A stretch of DNA of 53,693 nt from Staphylococcus pasteuri (GCF_003970495.1 NZ_RXWW01000017.1:1-53693), one strand, 5' to 3'; shown: positions 31,589 through 41,290, counted from the first letter of the stretch. Numbers and translations: made by a program. Notes: a model not told the origin generated them from the letters alone.

Positions 31589-32089
31589 TTATTCAGCGCT
31601 TTCTTCTTTTTGTTCTCCAACAGCTTTAACCGCATAAGCGAAGTTGCGTACTGGAGCTTGTAATACAGATAAAAGCATAGATACAAGACCATCGTGTGAA
31701 GGTAATGAACCAACAGTTTTAACTTCTTCTGCTGAAATAACATTTCCTTCCATAACGCCTGTTTTAACTTCTAACGCTTCATGTTCTTTTGCAAATCCTG
31801 CAATAACTTTTGCTGGAGCTACTACATCTTCAGTTGAAGTTGCGATAGCTGTAGGACCTGTTAAGAATTCATCTAAGCCTTCGATACCAGCTTTTTCAGC
31901 AGCACGACGTACCATTGTGTTTTTGTATACTTTATACTCAACACCAGCTTCACGTAATTGTTTACGTAATTCAGTAACTTCAGCTACTGTTAAACCACGG
32001 TAGTCAACGATTACTGTTGAAACTGAGTTTTTAAGTTGATCAGCAATTGTATCAACTAATTGTTTTTTAGCTTCAATGATAGCAGACAT
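31589..32089 (-). CDS. rplJ: 50S ribosomal protein L10
   Basis: A 166-residue protein that anchors the L7/L12 dimers to 23S r[24 protein letters not shown] near 26 and [16 protein letters not shown] near 53 form the rRNA-binding domain; the C-terminal helix is the L12 dock. The start follows GGAGGTG. Expression is expected to be controlled by L10(L12)4 binding to the leader at 32090-32268. Confidence 0.97.
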   Translation of the reverse strand: MSAIIEAKKQLVDTIADQLKNSVSTVIVDYRGLTVAEVTELRKQLREAGVEYKVYKNTMVRRAAEKAGIEGLDEFLTGPTAIATSTEDVVAPAKVIAGFAKEHEALEVKTGVMEGNVISAEEVKTVGSLPSHDGLVSMLLSVLQAPVRNFAYAVKAVGEQKEESAE

Positions 32090-32268
32090 TCAGACACCTC
32101 CATTTAATTTTTTCGGTGCTTTTTTTAAGTTTAATAAAAAAAGCACTTTCTACCCACGGCAAAAAGTGCTTGAAAGTTAATAGTCACGTTCAAGTCAATT
32201 TTAGCCTCGGTAGGATTATGTTTTAAGTTATCAAATAACTCCTACTGTCTTAGGTAAAATAATCACAA
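32090..32268 (-). promoter_or_regulatory. L10 leader with attenuator upstream of rplJ
   Basis: A leader of about 175 nt runs from the promoter at 32274-32302 to the rplJ start. It includes the attenuator hairpin AAGCACTTT/AAAGTGCTT (32141-32171) followed by seven T, and upstream helices around GTAGGAGTTATT and AATCCTACC. This layout matches the known autoregulatory L10 leader of Firmicutes, in which L10 or L10(L12)4 favours the terminator. Confidence 0.82.
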
Positions 32269-32273
32269 TATTT

Positions 32274-32302
32274 AATATAACTGCTTAATTGTAATATGTC
32301 AA
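32274..32302 (-). promoter_or_regulatory. Promoter of rplJ-rplL
   Basis: On the minus strand TTGACA (32297-32302) and TATATT (32274-32279) are 17 bases apart, close to consensus. Confidence 0.85.
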
Positions 32303-32510
32303 TATGTTTTTTAGAAACTCTTAGCATTTTAATGCTTAGAGTTTCTTAGAGTGCAACTCTGAAATCTACCTGATTTCTTAGTGTTGCCTCCACAAGGTTG
32401 ACTAGACCAATCATGAGCTCTGTGATATGAGTGGTCAGTCAACTACTGTGAGCATGAGCTTTAGCTCAGGCGTTCCTCTCGTAATGCATTTTAATGCTTA
32501 GAGTTTCTTC
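32303..32510. other. Structured intergenic element with a 24-bp direct repeat
   Basis: A 208-base stretch between the rplA terminator and the rplJ promoter. An identical 24-bp sequence occurs at 32324-32347 and 32486-32509. Between them lie hairpins at 32348-32360 (AGAGT/ACTCT), 32361-32377 (GAAATC/GATTTC), 32397-32443 (GTTGACT and GACCA paired with TGGTC and AGTCAAC) and 32456-32467 (GAGC/GCTC). The left repeat copy is itself part of a 14-bp hairpin at 32313-32346. No T-tract marks a direction, no open frame was found, and I do not recognise a known RNA family. It is neither the L10 leader nor the rplA terminator. Confidence 0.6.
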
Positions 32511-32551
32511 GTTTTTAAAAATTAAACCTAGGACTTTAACAGCCCTAGGTT
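32511..32551 (-). terminator. Terminator of rplK-rplA
   Basis: On the minus strand AACCTAGG and CCTAGGTT form a perfect eight-base stem, then TTAATTTTT. It begins 12 bases after the rplA stop. Confidence 0.8.
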
Positions 32552-32562
32552 ATATTTATTAA

Positions 32563-33258
32563 TTATAATTTGAATGAAGAAGTATCAACTTTAACTCCAG
32601 GACCCATTGTTGTAGTTACAGCAACAGATTTGAAGTAAGTACCTTTAGAAGATGATGGTTTAGCTTTTGCTAATACATCTTGTAAAGCTTTGAAGTTTTC
32701 AACTAATTTTTCATCGCTAAATGAAACTTTACCGATAGAAGCATGTACGATACCAGCTTTTTCAGCACGGTATTCAACTTTACCAGCTTTGATTTCTTCA
32801 ACTGCTTTTTTAACATCCATTGTTACAGTACCAGTTTTAGGGTTTGGCATTAAACCTTTAGGTCCTAATACACGACCAAGTTTACCAACTTCGCCCATCA
32901 TGTCTGGAGTAGCAACAACTACGTCAAAGTCGAACCAACCCTGTTGGATTTTTTGTACGTAATCAGATTCACCTACGTAATCTGCGCCTGCTTCTTCAGC
33001 TTCAGTGATTTTATCACCTTTTGCGAATACTAATACACGTTGTGATTTACCAGTTCCGTTTGGTAGCACTACTGCACCACGGATTTGTTGGTCATTTTTA
33101 CGTGTATCAATTCCTAAACGGAATGCAACTTCAACTGATGCGTCAAAGTTAGCAATGCTTGTTTCTTTAGCTAATTTAACTGCTTCTTCAACACTATAGT
33201 GTTGTGTACGGTCAACTTTATTAGCTGCTTCTTGATACTTTTTACCTTTTTTAGCCAT
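32563..33258 (-). CDS. rplA: 50S ribosomal protein L1
   Basis: A 231-residue protein of the mobile L1 stalk. [22 protein letters not shown] near 39, the domain II segment with [19 protein letters not shown] near 128, and the C-terminal TMGPGVKVD are typical. In many bacteria L1 represses its own operon by binding the mRNA leader; motifs in both the rplK and rplA leaders here support this. The ATG follows GGAGGAAC. Confidence 0.97.
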   Translation of the reverse strand: MAKKGKKYQEAANKVDRTQHYSVEEAVKLAKETSIANFDASVEVAFRLGIDTRKNDQQIRGAVVLPNGTGKSQRVLVFAKGDKITEAEEAGADYVGESDYVQKIQQGWFDFDVVVATPDMMGEVGKLGRVLGPKGLMPNPKTGTVTMDVKKAVEEIKAGKVEYRAEKAGIVHASIGKVSFSDEKLVENFKALQDVLAKAKPSSSKGTYFKSVAVTTTMGPGVKVDTSSFKL

Positions 33259-33477
33259 TTATTGTTCCTCCTTTAGTGGTTTTAGCGGAATTTCCTCCCA
33301 CATTTACTTGTGTCTACCACAAGTTAAGAGCAGATAACAGATAGTTTCTTAATCGAATCAGCCTTTTCAAGCTACTGAGTGCTAAGATGTCATAGACAAA
33401 ATGGATTGTTTATACCTATTCTGTTACCTGCTTTTATCGTTTGAATCAGTTCATTTCAAATTAGATTTGATTGTTTA
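33259..33477 (-). promoter_or_regulatory. rplA leader with candidate L1-binding element
   Basis: The 219-base gap between rplK and rplA contains, on the minus strand, the hairpin ACTTGTGGTAGACACAAGT followed by the octamer GTGGGAGG (33294-33301). The same octamer occurs in the rplK leader. It may be a second L1-binding site; the rest of the gap shows no terminator. Confidence 0.5.
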
Positions 33478-33900
33478 TTATTCTACAGTGATACCCATAC
33501 TACGAGCAGTACCTTCGATAATACGCATAGCTGCTTCTTCGTCTGCAGCATTTAAATCTTGCATTTTTTCATTAGCAATTTGACGTACTTGATCTTTAGT
33601 TACTGAAGCAACTTTGTTTTTGTTAGGTTCGCCTGAACCTTTTTCAACGCCAGCTGCTTTTTTAAGTAGTACTGGAGCCGGTGGAGTTTTTGTAATGAAT
33701 GTAAATGAACGGTCTTCATATACACTGATTTCTACCGGAATGATTAAACCTGCTTGCTCTTGAGTACGTGCATTGAACTCTTTACAGAATCCCATAATAT
33801 TCACACCTGCTTGACCTAATGCTGGACCAACTGGTGGTGCTGGGTTTGCTTTACCTGCAGGAATTTGTAATTTAACTACTTTTTCTACTTTTTTAGCCAC
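33478..33900 (-). CDS. rplK: 50S ribosomal protein L11
   Basis: A 140-residue protein of the GTPase-associated centre. [20 protein letters not shown] is the thiostrepton-related Pro-rich segment near 12. [14 protein letters not shown] near 72 and the C-terminal EGTARSMGI are typical. The start is GTG at 33900, seven bases after AAGGAGGT, giving MAKKVEKVV; an in-frame GTG three codons upstream would overlap the ribosome site. Confidence 0.97.
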   Translation of the reverse strand: MAKKVEKVVKLQIPAGKANPAPPVGPALGQAGVNIMGFCKEFNARTQEQAGLIIPVEISVYEDRSFTFITKTPPAPVLLKKAAGVEKGSGEPNKNKVASVTKDQVRQIANEKMQDLNAADEEAAMRIIEGTARSMGITVE

Positions 33901-33925
33901 GATGTGCACCTCCTTGATATCGTGA

Positions 33926-34003
33926 TGTGGTCACAGGGCTCAGTTTTGCCCTCCCACTCTTAACATTTCGTGACGAAATGAACGCTCTAAAAGCGCGACC
34001 ACA
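33926..34003 (-). promoter_or_regulatory. Structured rplK leader, candidate L1 autoregulatory site
   Basis: On the minus strand an outer helix TGTGGTC (33997-34003) pairs with GACCACA (33926-33932). It encloses hairpins CATTTCG/CGAAATG and GGGC/GCCC, with GTGGGAGG at 33950-33957 between them. The rRNA-like layout suits binding by L1 as in other bacteria; this is inferred. Confidence 0.6.
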
Positions 34004-34005
34004 TT

Positions 34006-34035
34006 ATTTTAACACTGTTTCACTTCAGAAAGCAA
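34006..34035 (-). promoter_or_regulatory. Promoter of rplK-rplA
   Basis: On the minus strand TTGCTT (34030-34035) and TAAAAT (34006-34011) are 18 bases apart, just upstream of the structured rplK leader. Confidence 0.5.
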
Positions 34036-34081
34036 TAGTAAAATTTCAACTTTCATATATTATATATGTTAATTTTGTTTA

Positions 34082-34630
34082 CTATAATTTTTCGATTTGA
34101 TCGAATTCAACTTCTACCGGTGTTTCTCTTCCGAACATATCAACTAACACTGTTAATTTAAATTTTTCCGCTTCAATTTCTTGAACTTCGCCGACTTGGT
34201 TTGCGAATGGTCCAGATTTAATGCGTACTTGTTCGCCAACATCTAATTCGACATCGATTGTTTTTTCCTTTAATCCCATTTGTTTAAGAATAAAGCGAAC
34301 TTCTTCTGGTAATAATGGGTTAGGCTTTGATCCAGCTCCAGCTGAACCGACAAATCCAGTTACACCTGGTGTATTTCTTACTACATACCATGATTCATCT
34401 GTCATTACTAATTCTACTAGTACATATCCAGGGAATGTTTTCTTCACAAGTTTTTTAGCTTTTCCATCTTTAACTTGTGTTTCTTCTTCTTCAGGTATGA
34501 CAACTCTAAAGATTTGTTCTGTCATATTCATTGATTCTACTCTTTTTTCAAGATTCTTTTTAACTTTGTTTTCATATCCTGAGTATGTATGCACTGCATA
34601 CCAACGCTTTGCGCCTACTTCTTCAGACAT
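34082..34630 (-). CDS. nusG: Transcription termination/antitermination factor NusG
   Basis: A 182-residue elongation factor. The NGN domain begins KRWYAVHTYSGYEN near 8 and includes FPGYVLVELVMTDESWYVVRNTPGVTGFVG near 66-95. The C-terminal KOW domain has GEQVRIKSGPFANQVGEVQEI near 127. It follows secE after 10 bases, so the two are cotranscribed. In Firmicutes NusG can promote pausing. Confidence 0.97.
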   Translation of the reverse strand: MSEEVGAKRWYAVHTYSGYENKVKKNLEKRVESMNMTEQIFRVVIPEEEETQVKDGKAKKLVKKTFPGYVLVELVMTDESWYVVRNTPGVTGFVGSAGAGSKPNPLLPEEVRFILKQMGLKEKTIDVELDVGEQVRIKSGPFANQVGEVQEIEAEKFKLTVLVDMFGRETPVEVEFDQIEKL

Positions 34631-34640
34631 GTCGCCACTC

Positions 34641-34823
34641 CTAACCTAATAATAAATTTTTCAACGCTGTAATTCCTAAATCTAAGGCATAGAAAAAGAC
34701 TAAGAAGAATATTACTGTCGAAACAACTATAACAGTGTATTTAAATAATTCCTCTTTAGTTGGCCAACTTGTCTTTTCCATTTCAGATTTTACACCTTGA
34801 AAAAAGCTATCTTTTTTAGCCAC
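34641..34823 (-). CDS. secE: Preprotein translocase subunit SecE
   Basis: A 60-residue single-span membrane protein that clamps Sec[15 protein letters not shown] is the conserved amphipathic motif (residues 12-25), followed by the transmembrane segment [20 protein letters not shown]. The start is GTG at 34823 ([10 protein letters not shown]) behind GGAGG; the longer frame upstream has no ribosome site. Confidence 0.96.
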   Translation of the reverse strand: MAKKDSFFQGVKSEMEKTSWPTKEELFKYTVIVVSTVIFFLVFFYALDLGITALKNLLLG

Positions 34824-34876
34824 TAATAAAACCTCCAAATCTTTTAACAATATCTTTATCACATTCTGCGTATTGT

Positions 34877-35020
34877 TTATTTTGATTCTTTATGTACTGT
34901 ATGAGCATTGCATCTTGAACAGTATTTCTTAAGGGTCAATCTTTCAGCAGAGCCTTCTTTTTTGGGTACATTATAATTTCTATTGCCACACTCTTCACAA
35001 TTCAAGGGTACTTTTTTCAC
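34877..35020 (-). CDS. rpmG: 50S ribosomal protein L33
   Basis: A 47-residue protein [18 protein letters not shown]... ending in HTVHKESK. Four cysteines form two CxxC pairs (CEEC and CSRC), so this is the zinc-containing C+ form. The start is GTG at 35020, seven bases after AAAGGTG; the ATG two codons upstream is too close to that site and would add only two residues. It lies in the usual place between sigH and secE and accounts for the gap of more than 300 bases between those genes. Confidence 0.92.
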   Translation of the reverse strand: MKKVPLNCEECGNRNYNVPKKEGSAERLTLKKYCSRCNAHTVHKESK

Positions 35021-35138
35021 ATTCATTCACCTTTACTCATTAATATACCAGTCTACTATACATAAATCTAAATATGAATGTCAAACTAGTATACGTCATA
35101 TTAAGGTTATATCGTTTCTTGCATTCATATTATTATCA

Positions 35139-35720
35139 CTATTTAAACTTATATTCTAAATGATGTCTTATTTTCATTTTACAACGTTGTATCGCATTGT
35201 AAACTACTTTGTCTTTAATAGATAATAGGTTAGCGATTTCCTTAGGCTTATAACCTTTAGTATATAAATCAAATACCTTTTGTTCTTGAAGTGTCAAATA
35301 TTGTTTTATCACATTGATTGCTTCTATTATTTCTTTTCTCTGTAAATTGACCTCTATCTCGTCTCGATTAAGTATATTAATTTGGTAATCTATGACATAT
35401 TCATTAACAAAATTTTTAAATTGCTTTTGATCAGAGAAACATTTTCTATAATAATCACATTTCACAGATTTAATTAAACATGATACGTATTTTACAAATG
35501 ATTCATCACATTGGTAATTATACCGTTTGAGTGCTTTGTAAATTTTAATCAAGATTTCTTGATATAAATCATCTTTTTCAAATTGATTTTGAGAAATAGA
35601 ATTAATCCTTTTGATAATTAATGGATTGAATCGATGGATAACCTTTTTTAAATCCATTTCTAATCTTTGCAAATCTGGCGATATTTGTTGTTGTTCTAGT
35701 TGTCCTTTTTCTTGTGTCAT
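35139..35720 (-). CDS. sigH: RNA polymerase sigma factor SigH
   Basis: A 193-residue group 3-like sigma factor. Region 2 includes NQFEKDDLYQEILIKIYKALKRYN near 50, and region 4 includes LTLQEQKVFDLYTKGYKPKEIANLLSIKDKVVYNAIQR near 145-180. In S. aureus this factor drives competence genes and is normally silent, expressed only after gene duplication or translational activation. The ribosome site here is weak (GGAAAGGC), in line with low expression. It lies between the YacP-like gene and rpmG, the conserved staphylococcal position. Confidence 0.88.
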   Translation of the reverse strand: MTQEKGQLEQQQISPDLQRLEMDLKKVIHRFNPLIIKRINSISQNQFEKDDLYQEILIKIYKALKRYNYQCDESFVKYVSCLIKSVKCDYYRKCFSDQKQFKNFVNEYVIDYQINILNRDEIEVNLQRKEIIEAINVIKQYLTLQEQKVFDLYTKGYKPKEIANLLSIKDKVVYNAIQRCKMKIRHHLEYKFK

Positions 35721-35790
35721 ATAAATAGCCTTTCCAAAAATTTAAGACTATTTTATAAGATATCTAATATAAATAGCAATATTGCAAAAA

Positions 35791-36318
35791 TTAATCTTTT
35801 TTATGGTTACCCCTTCTTATTTTTTCAAATTCTGCAAGTATATCTTTAGACAACGGAATTCGAGTTCTTGGTTTCTTTTCTGTGATGTCTTCTAACGATT
35901 TACTAACAGTAATTTGATTTTCTTTTAATTCTCTCCACATTTCTCTAGAGGAAATTCGATATGCACCAGAACCAAAAATAGCATGTTGTTCGCTCATATC
36001 ACTCGTCACAACTGTTATATGCGTTGTGTGTTTGTTATACAATTCATAAACATAGCGCTCAATAAAGCTATCGGCCGTTTCTTTTTCCTTAGTAAATACT
36101 GTTCTAACTCCGTGATACATATACTCTCTTTCGATGCCAGATTGTTCATAAGCATCGAATACGCAAACAATCTCGTCGGCGATTACAGCATTATAGTTTG
36201 CAATAGCGTCAATCAATTGTTCTCTTGCTTCTTCAAGGTTATCTTTAGCAATTTTACTCAGTGTCGTTGATTGGCCAATCATATTGTAACCGTCAATAAT
36301 TAAATAACGTTCCTTCAT
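35791..36318 (-). CDS. NYN-domain endoribonuclease, YacP/Rae1-like
   Basis: A 175-residue protein of the NYN (PIN-like) nuclease fold. YLIIDGYNMIG near 5 carries the first acidic site, EIVCVFDAYEQSG near 47 the second, FTKEKETADSFIERYVYEL near 75 the third, and VVTSDMSEQHAIFG near 104 the fourth. The Bacillus homologue Rae1 cleaves mRNA in the ribosome A site. Its stop overlaps rlmB by one base, so they are translationally coupled. Confidence 0.87.
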   Translation of the reverse strand: MKERYLIIDGYNMIGQSTTLSKIAKDNLEEAREQLIDAIANYNAVIADEIVCVFDAYEQSGIEREYMYHGVRTVFTKEKETADSFIERYVYELYNKHTTHITVVTSDMSEQHAIFGSGAYRISSREMWRELKENQITVSKSLEDITEKKPRTRIPLSKDILAEFEKIRRGNHKKD

Positions 36319-37064
36319 TATTCGTCTCCGTTCGAATGTCTTTTACGGAATACCTCGTACATCATTAAACTTGCAGCAACTGATGCATTTAAACTATTTA
36401 CATGACCAACCATAGGAATTTTAATATAGAAATCACATTTATCACTTACTAAGCGACTCATGCCTTGTCCTTCACTTCCTATTACAATTGCTAGAGACAT
36501 ATCGGCTTCTAACTCTCTATAGTCTGTTGCATTATTTGCCTCTGTACCAGCAACCCAAAAGCCATTATCTTTTAGTTCATCAATTGTTTTGGCTAAGTTT
36601 GTTACTCTGATGACAGGCACATGCTGTATGGCACCTGTAGAAGCCTTAGCAACGGTTTGAGTTAAAGAAACAGAACGTCGTTTAGGAATTATGACGCCAT
36701 CAACACCAGACGCATCAGCTGTTCTTAAAATTGAACCTAAGTTATGAGGGTCTTCTAAACCGTCTAATATCATAACTGTAGATAATCCTTCTTTTTCTTT
36801 TTGTTGTTTTAAAAATTGATCGAAATCAGCATATTCATATGGTGCAATAAGTGCAGCTACTCCCTGATGGGGTGCAGTAGATAAAAAATCTAATTTAGAT
36901 TTTGGCACTGTTTGTACTATGATTTTTTGATCTTTTGCATTTTTTAAAATATCGTTGATTTGTTGTTTTTTTATACCATCTTGTATCAAAATCTTATTTA
37001 TTGAATGACCTGAAGTAATAGCTTCTTTTACTGCATGTCTACCAACAATGACTATATCTTCCAC
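36318..37064 (-). CDS. rlmB: 23S rRNA (guanosine-2'-O-)-methyltransferase RlmB-like (SpoU family)
   Basis: A 248-residue SPOUT methyltransferase. The N-terminal substrate-binding domain runs [27 protein letters not shown] motif 1 is [21 protein letters not shown] near 103 with the catalytic Asn and Arg; motif 2 is [12 protein letters not shown] near 197; motif 3 is [22 protein letters not shown] near 220. It methylates G2251-equivalent ribose in 23S rRNA. It lies five bases after mrnC in the same transcript. Confidence 0.93.
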   Translation of the reverse strand: MEDIVIVGRHAVKEAITSGHSINKILIQDGIKKQQINDILKNAKDQKIIVQTVPKSKLDFLSTAPHQGVAALIAPYEYADFDQFLKQQKEKEGLSTVMILDGLEDPHNLGSILRTADASGVDGVIIPKRRSVSLTQTVAKASTGAIQHVPVIRVTNLAKTIDELKDNGFWVAGTEANNATDYRELEADMSLAIVIGSEGQGMSRLVSDKCDFYIKIPMVGHVNSLNASVAASLMMYEVFRKRHSNGDE

Positions 37065-37068
37065 TTAC

Positions 37069-37458
37069 TCACGACCTCTCATTAACTATTTCTATTATTT
37101 TATTTAGCAATTCTTTCAATCGTTCTTCATTATGTTCTAAATACAAATAACCAAGTACCGCTTCTATAGCTGAACTCTTACGGTAAGTTTGAATGTCTGT
37201 ATTTTTAGCCTTAGTATAACTTTTAGCATTACGCCCTCTTTTTAATATATCCAGTTCTTCTTCAGTAAACCAATCTTCATCAATAAGCGTTTCAAGTGTT
37301 TGTGCTTGGCTTTTAGCTGAGACATATTGTTTTGAAACTTGATGTAATCGGTTAGGTTTACTGCGTAATTTGAGCACGATATATTCACGAACATGCTGAT
37401 CTAAAACGGCATCACCCATATAAGCTAATGTTAAAGGATTAAGTAATTTCGTATTCAT
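37069..37458 (-). CDS. mrnC: Mini-ribonuclease III
   Basis: A 129-residue RNase III catalytic domain without the dsRNA-binding domain. NPLTLAYMGDAVLDQHVREYI near 7-27 carries the catalytic Asp, and SSAIEAVLGYLYLE near 100 the Glu. It processes the 5' and 3' ends of 23S rRNA precursor. The ATG at 37458 follows the cysS stop by one base and is taken as start; in-frame GTG codons at 37467 and 37482 would overlap the cysS end, and the true start is uncertain by up to eight residues. Confidence 0.9.
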   Translation of the reverse strand: MNTKLLNPLTLAYMGDAVLDQHVREYIVLKLRSKPNRLHQVSKQYVSAKSQAQTLETLIDEDWFTEEELDILKRGRNAKSYTKAKNTDIQTYRKSSAIEAVLGYLYLEHNEERLKELLNKIIEIVNERS

Positions 37459-37459
37459 A

Positions 37460-38860
37460 TTATCCACGTTTAAATCTAACACCTTGAGGAGTATCTTCTA
37501 AAATAATATTCTTCTCTTTTAAATGGTCTCTAATTTCATCAGCACGTGCGAAATCTTTATTTTTTCTAGCTTCATTACGCTCTTCAATTAATTTTTCAAT
37601 GTCTTCATCTAATAAATCATCTTGTTGTTTTCCTTTTAATGGTACACCTAATACATCACTAAATATTTGATAAACTTCTTTAAATCTATGAATAACTTGA
37701 GTTGAAGTAACATTTTCTAATACATATCGATTGGCTAATTTCGCTAAATCATACCAAGCTGTTACAGCATTAGCTGTATTAAAGTCATCATCCATCACTG
37801 ATTCAAAATTTGCTAAGATATCATTAATTTGGTCGATATATTCTTCTTGATTTTCAATATCAGTAGCTATTGCTTCTCTTTCTTCAATTAATTGATAACT
37901 ATTTCTAATACGTTCTAGACCACTTTTAGCTGCACTTACAAGTTCTAAATTATAGTTAATTGGACTACGATAATGCACACTAATCATGAAGAAACGTAAG
38001 ACATCCGGATCAATTTCTTTTATAATATCGTGCACTAAAATAAAGTTACCTAAAGATTTACTCATTTTTTCATTGTCGATATTTATAAAGCCATTATGCA
38101 TCCAATAATTAGCAAATGGTGCATGGTTGTGTGCTTCTGATTGTGCAATTTCATTTTCATGGTGAGGGAATTGTAGATCTGAGCCTCCTGCATGAATATC
38201 GATTGTTGGTCCAAGCTCGTGAAATGCCATTACTGAACATTCAATATGCCATCCAGGACGACCTTCGCCAAAAGGACTTTCCCAACTAATTTCGCCAGGT
38301 TTCGCCTTTTTCCATAAAGTAAAGTCTAGTGCATCTTCTTTTTGGTCTCCTGTTTCGATACGAGCACCTACTTTTAAGTCATCAATCGATTGATGACTTA
38401 ACTTACCATAATCTTTAAATTGACGTGTTCTGAAATAAACATCTCCGTTACTTTCATAAGCATAGCCTTCATCCACTAATTTCTTGATGAAATCTATAAT
38501 TTCATCCATGTGATTCATTACTCTTGGATTTGATGTAGCTTTTTTAACGTTAAGCGCACCAACATCTTCATAAAATGCTTTTATATATTTATCTGCAATT
38601 TCTGGAACACTTTCGTTAAGTTCTTTTGAACGATTAATTAGTTTGTCATCCACATCAGTAAAGTTTGATACATATATTACTTCATAGCCTTTATATTCAA
38701 AATATCTACGTACGACATCATAGTTGATTGCAGGTCTTGCATTACCAATATGAATATAGTTGTATACTGTAGGCCCACAAACATACATTTTTACCTTACC
38801 TGGTTCTATAGGTTCAAAAGTCTCTTTTTGACGCGTTAACGTATTATATAATGTAATCAT
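37460..38860 (-). CDS. cysS: Cysteinyl-tRNA synthetase
   Basis: A 466-residue class I synthetase. The HIGH motif is [11 protein letters not shown] near 35, the zinc-binding CGPTVYN near 28 and HIECSVMA near 205, and the KMSKS motif is KMSKSLGNF near 265. The start is the ATG at 38860, six bases after GGGGAGA, giving [11 protein letters not shown]. It overlaps the end of cysE by 17 bases, so translation is coupled. The Cys T-box upstream of cysE controls both genes. Confidence 0.97.
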   Translation of the reverse strand: MITLYNTLTRQKETFEPIEPGKVKMYVCGPTVYNYIHIGNARPAINYDVVRRYFEYKGYEVIYVSNFTDVDDKLINRSKELNESVPEIADKYIKAFYEDVGALNVKKATSNPRVMNHMDEIIDFIKKLVDEGYAYESNGDVYFRTRQFKDYGKLSHQSIDDLKVGARIETGDQKEDALDFTLWKKAKPGEISWESPFGEGRPGWHIECSVMAFHELGPTIDIHAGGSDLQFPHHENEIAQSEAHNHAPFANYWMHNGFINIDNEKMSKSLGNFILVHDIIKEIDPDVLRFFMISVHYRSPINYNLELVSAAKSGLERIRNSYQLIEEREAIATDIENQEEYIDQINDILANFESVMDDDFNTANAVTAWYDLAKLANRYVLENVTSTQVIHRFKEVYQIFSDVLGVPLKGKQQDDLLDEDIEKLIEERNEARKNKDFARADEIRDHLKEKNIILEDTPQGVRFKRG

Positions 38861-39485
38861 CTTGAATCTCCCCGTTTCTAGTTTTTTCAAGTTGTCTTTC
38901 TAAGTGTTTAATTTGTTCATATAATGGATCTGGTAAATTTCGATGATCAAATGTTTTACCAATGCGTTTACCATCTTGTTTAACAATATGACCCGGTATT
39001 CCTACTACTGTTGAGTAGCTTGGTACTGATTGTAATACCACTGAATTAGCACCTATATTTACATTAGAGCTAATTTGAATATTACCTAACACTTTTGAGC
39101 CGGCTGCAATTAACACGTTGTCACCAATATCTGGGTGTCTCTTTCCTTTTTCTTTACCAGTACCACCTAAAGTAACACCTTGATATATTGTCACGTTATC
39201 ACCAATAGTACATGTTTCCCCTATAACCACTCCCATGCCATGGTCAATAAATAATCGTTTTCCTATTTTAGCGCCTGGATGTATTTCTATACCTGTAAAA
39301 AACCTTGAGATTTGAGATATTGCTCTTGCAGCTACATAGCGTTGTTTATTATATAATTTATGTGCAATTAAATGACTCCATACCGCATGTAGACCTGCAT
39401 AAGTTGTAACGACTTCAATAGTTGATCGTGCTGCTGGATCCTGTTCAAATACCATTTTTATATCGTCTCTCATTCTTTTTAACAA
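38844..39485 (-). CDS. cysE: Serine O-acetyltransferase
   Basis: A 213-residue left-handed beta-helix acetyltransferase that makes O-acetyl-serine for cysteine synthesis. [17 protein letters not shown] at the start, [29 protein letters not shown] near 85-113 and [20 protein letters not shown] near 119 form the hexapeptide repeat with the catalytic His. The start is TTG at 39485 behind GGGGGAG. It is the first gene of the cysE-cysS-mrnC-rlmB-yacP-like operon. Confidence 0.96.
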   Translation of the reverse strand: MLKRMRDDIKMVFEQDPAARSTIEVVTTYAGLHAVWSHLIAHKLYNKQRYVAARAISQISRFFTGIEIHPGAKIGKRLFIDHGMGVVIGETCTIGDNVTIYQGVTLGGTGKEKGKRHPDIGDNVLIAAGSKVLGNIQISSNVNIGANSVVLQSVPSYSTVVGIPGHIVKQDGKRIGKTFDHRNLPDPLYEQIKHLERQLEKTRNGEIQDDYII

Positions 39486-39534
39486 AACATTCTCCCCCTT
39501 AGCCTTATTAGACTATCAACTAAAATTATTTAAT

Positions 39535-39760
39535 AAAAAAGCACCTCTAACAATAATTGCTAGAGGCGCAAAAGCACGGTTCCACTCTTCATTTAGTAAA
39601 TCACAATTCAATTAACTCAACATTTGATTTACTCTCATTTAATCCATATTTGAATTTATTTTATAGATCAAAGGTGCATTCATTAAATTCCATGATGTGC
39701 TCGCAGCAACCGCACACTCTCTGAATCATGTACTACTTAATTACTAATCCTTTGATTAAC
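39535..39760 (-). promoter_or_regulatory. Cysteine-specific T-box leader
   Basis: A 353-base gap upstream of cysE holds a T-box. Stem I base pairs ATCAAAGG with CCTTTGAT (39749-39756 on the plus strand). The specifier TGC (39676-39678), next to the stem base in GAATGCACC, reads cysteine. The T-box sequence GAAGAGTGGAACCGTGC lies at 39574-39590. The terminator CGCCTCTAGCA/TTAGAGGTGC with six T follows at 39535-39569. Uncharged tRNA-Cys should allow readthrough into cysE-cysS. Confidence 0.93.
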
Positions 39761-39776
39761 TCACTTATTACTTTTA

Positions 39777-39805
39777 ATATTATGTGGTAAATTGTAATTT
39801 TTCAA
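39777..39805 (-). promoter_or_regulatory. Promoter of the cysES operon
   Basis: On the minus strand TTGAAA (39800-39805) and TAATAT (39777-39782) are 17 bases apart, just upstream of the T-box. Confidence 0.72.
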
Positions 39806-39838
39806 GTGTGAATTTTAATTCAACTTTAATTTCACTTT

Positions 39839-41290
39839 TTAAATATACTGTTTCAAACGAGATAATACTTTATCTTTACCAAGTACTTCAATTGTATTTG
39901 GTAATTCAGGACCATGCATTTGACCAGTTACAGCTACACGAATTGGCATAAATAATTGTTTACCTTTTATACCAGTTTCTTTTTGAACTTCTTTAATTGT
40001 TTTTTTAATTTCTGTAGCTTCAAATGGTTCAAGTGCTTCTAATTTACCATATAAATGAGTCATTAATTCAGGAACTTGTTCTCCATTAATCACTTCTTGT
40101 TCTTTTCCAAATTCTGGCATTTCTTTAAAGAACATTTCTGAAAGTGGTACGATTTCTCCTGCATAACTCATTTCTTTTTGATATAAAGCGACAAGCTTAC
40201 GTCCCCAATCTAAATCTTCTTCAGATGGATTTTCTGGGATTAAGTTAGCTTTGATTAAATGTGGTAAAGCTAATTCAAATACTGTTTCAGTATCTTTTTG
40301 TTTCATATATTGGTTGTTTACCCAAGCTAATTTTTGTTTATCAAAGAATGCTGGTGATTTAGATAAACGTTTTTCATCAAAGATTTTAATGAATTCTTCT
40401 TTAGAATAAATTTCTTCTTCGCCTTCAGGTGACCATCCTAATAAAGTAATGAAGTTAAATAAAGCTTCTGGTAAATAACCTAAATCACGATATTGCTCGA
40501 TAAATTGTAAAATTTGGCCATCACGTTTACTTAATTTTTTACGCTCTTCATTAACAATAAGTGACATATGAGCAAATCTTGGTGCTTCCCATCCAAATGC
40601 TTCATAAATCATTAATTGTTTAGGTGTGTTTGAAACATGATCGTCACCACGAATAACATCAGTGATTTCCATAAAGTGATCATCAATTGCTACTGCAAAG
40701 TTATATGTTGGTACACCGTCTTTTTTAACGATTACCCAGTCACCCATATTATTTGAATCAAATGAAATTTCACCTTTAACCATATCGTTAAATGCGTACG
40801 TTTTGTCTTTAGGTACACGGAATCTAATTGATGGTTGGCGTCCTTCCGCTTCAAATTGTTGGCGTTGTTCTTCAGTTAAGTGAGCATGTTGGCCACCATA
40901 TCTTGGCATTTCACCACGCGCAATTTGAGCTTCGCGTTCTTCTTCTAATTCTTCTTCAGTCATATAACATTTATAAGCTTTATCTTCATCTAATAATTGT
41001 TTGATAAGTGGATTATAGATGTCTGCACGTTCAGATTGACGATAAGGTCCATAACCTTTATCTTTATCTACTGATTCATCCCAGTCTAATCCTAACCATT
41101 TTAAATTATCGAATTGTGAAGATTCTCCATCTTCTAAGTTACGTTTTTTATCAGTATCTTCAATTCGTACTACAAAATCGCCATCATAATGTTTAGCAAA
41201 TAAATAGTTAAATAAAGCAGTACGTGCATTACCAATATGCAAGTAACCTGTTGGACTTGGTGCGTATCTTACTCTTACGCGTTCACTCAT
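39839..41290 (-). CDS. gltX: Glutamyl-tRNA synthetase
   Basis: A 483-residue class I synthetase, non-discriminating in bacteria that lack GlnRS. The HIGH motif is [20 protein letters not shown] near 9-28, with RIEDTD near 44 and the KMSKS variant KLSKRDG near 251. The start is the ATG at 41290 ([11 protein letters not shown]). Transcribed alone; it ends 34 bases before the cysE operon promoter region. Confidence 0.97.
   Translation of the reverse strand: MSERVRVRYAPSPTGYLHIGNARTALFNYLFAKHYDGDFVVRIEDTDKKRNLEDGESSQFDNLKWLGLDWDESVDKDKGYGPYRQSERADIYNPLIKQLLDEDKAYKCYMTEEELEEEREAQIARGEMPRYGGQHAHLTEEQRQQFEAEGRQPSIRFRVPKDKTYAFNDMVKGEISFDSNNMGDWVIVKKDGVPTYNFAVAIDDHFMEITDVIRGDDHVSNTPKQLMIYEAFGWEAPRFAHMSLIVNEERKKLSKRDGQILQFIEQYRDLGYLPEALFNFITLLGWSPEGEEEIYSKEEFIKIFDEKRLSKSPAFFDKQKLAWVNNQYMKQKDTETVFELALPHLIKANLIPENPSEEDLDWGRKLVALYQKEMSYAGEIVPLSEMFFKEMPEFGKEQEVINGEQVPELMTHLYGKLEALEPFEATEIKKTIKEVQKETGIKGKQLFMPIRVAVTGQMHGPELPNTIEVLGKDKVLSRLKQYI

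Noticed and set aside
32313..32346. 14-bp hairpin upstream of the rplJ promoter considered as a terminator
   Set aside because: On the minus strand it is followed by A residues, and on the plus strand the T-run precedes it, so it is not an intrinsic terminator in either direction.
32470..32485. TACGAGAGGAAC on the minus strand resembles the sarcin-ricin loop of 23S rRNA
   Set aside because: Only about ten bases match and the flanks do not, so a 23S rRNA fragment or mimic is not supported.
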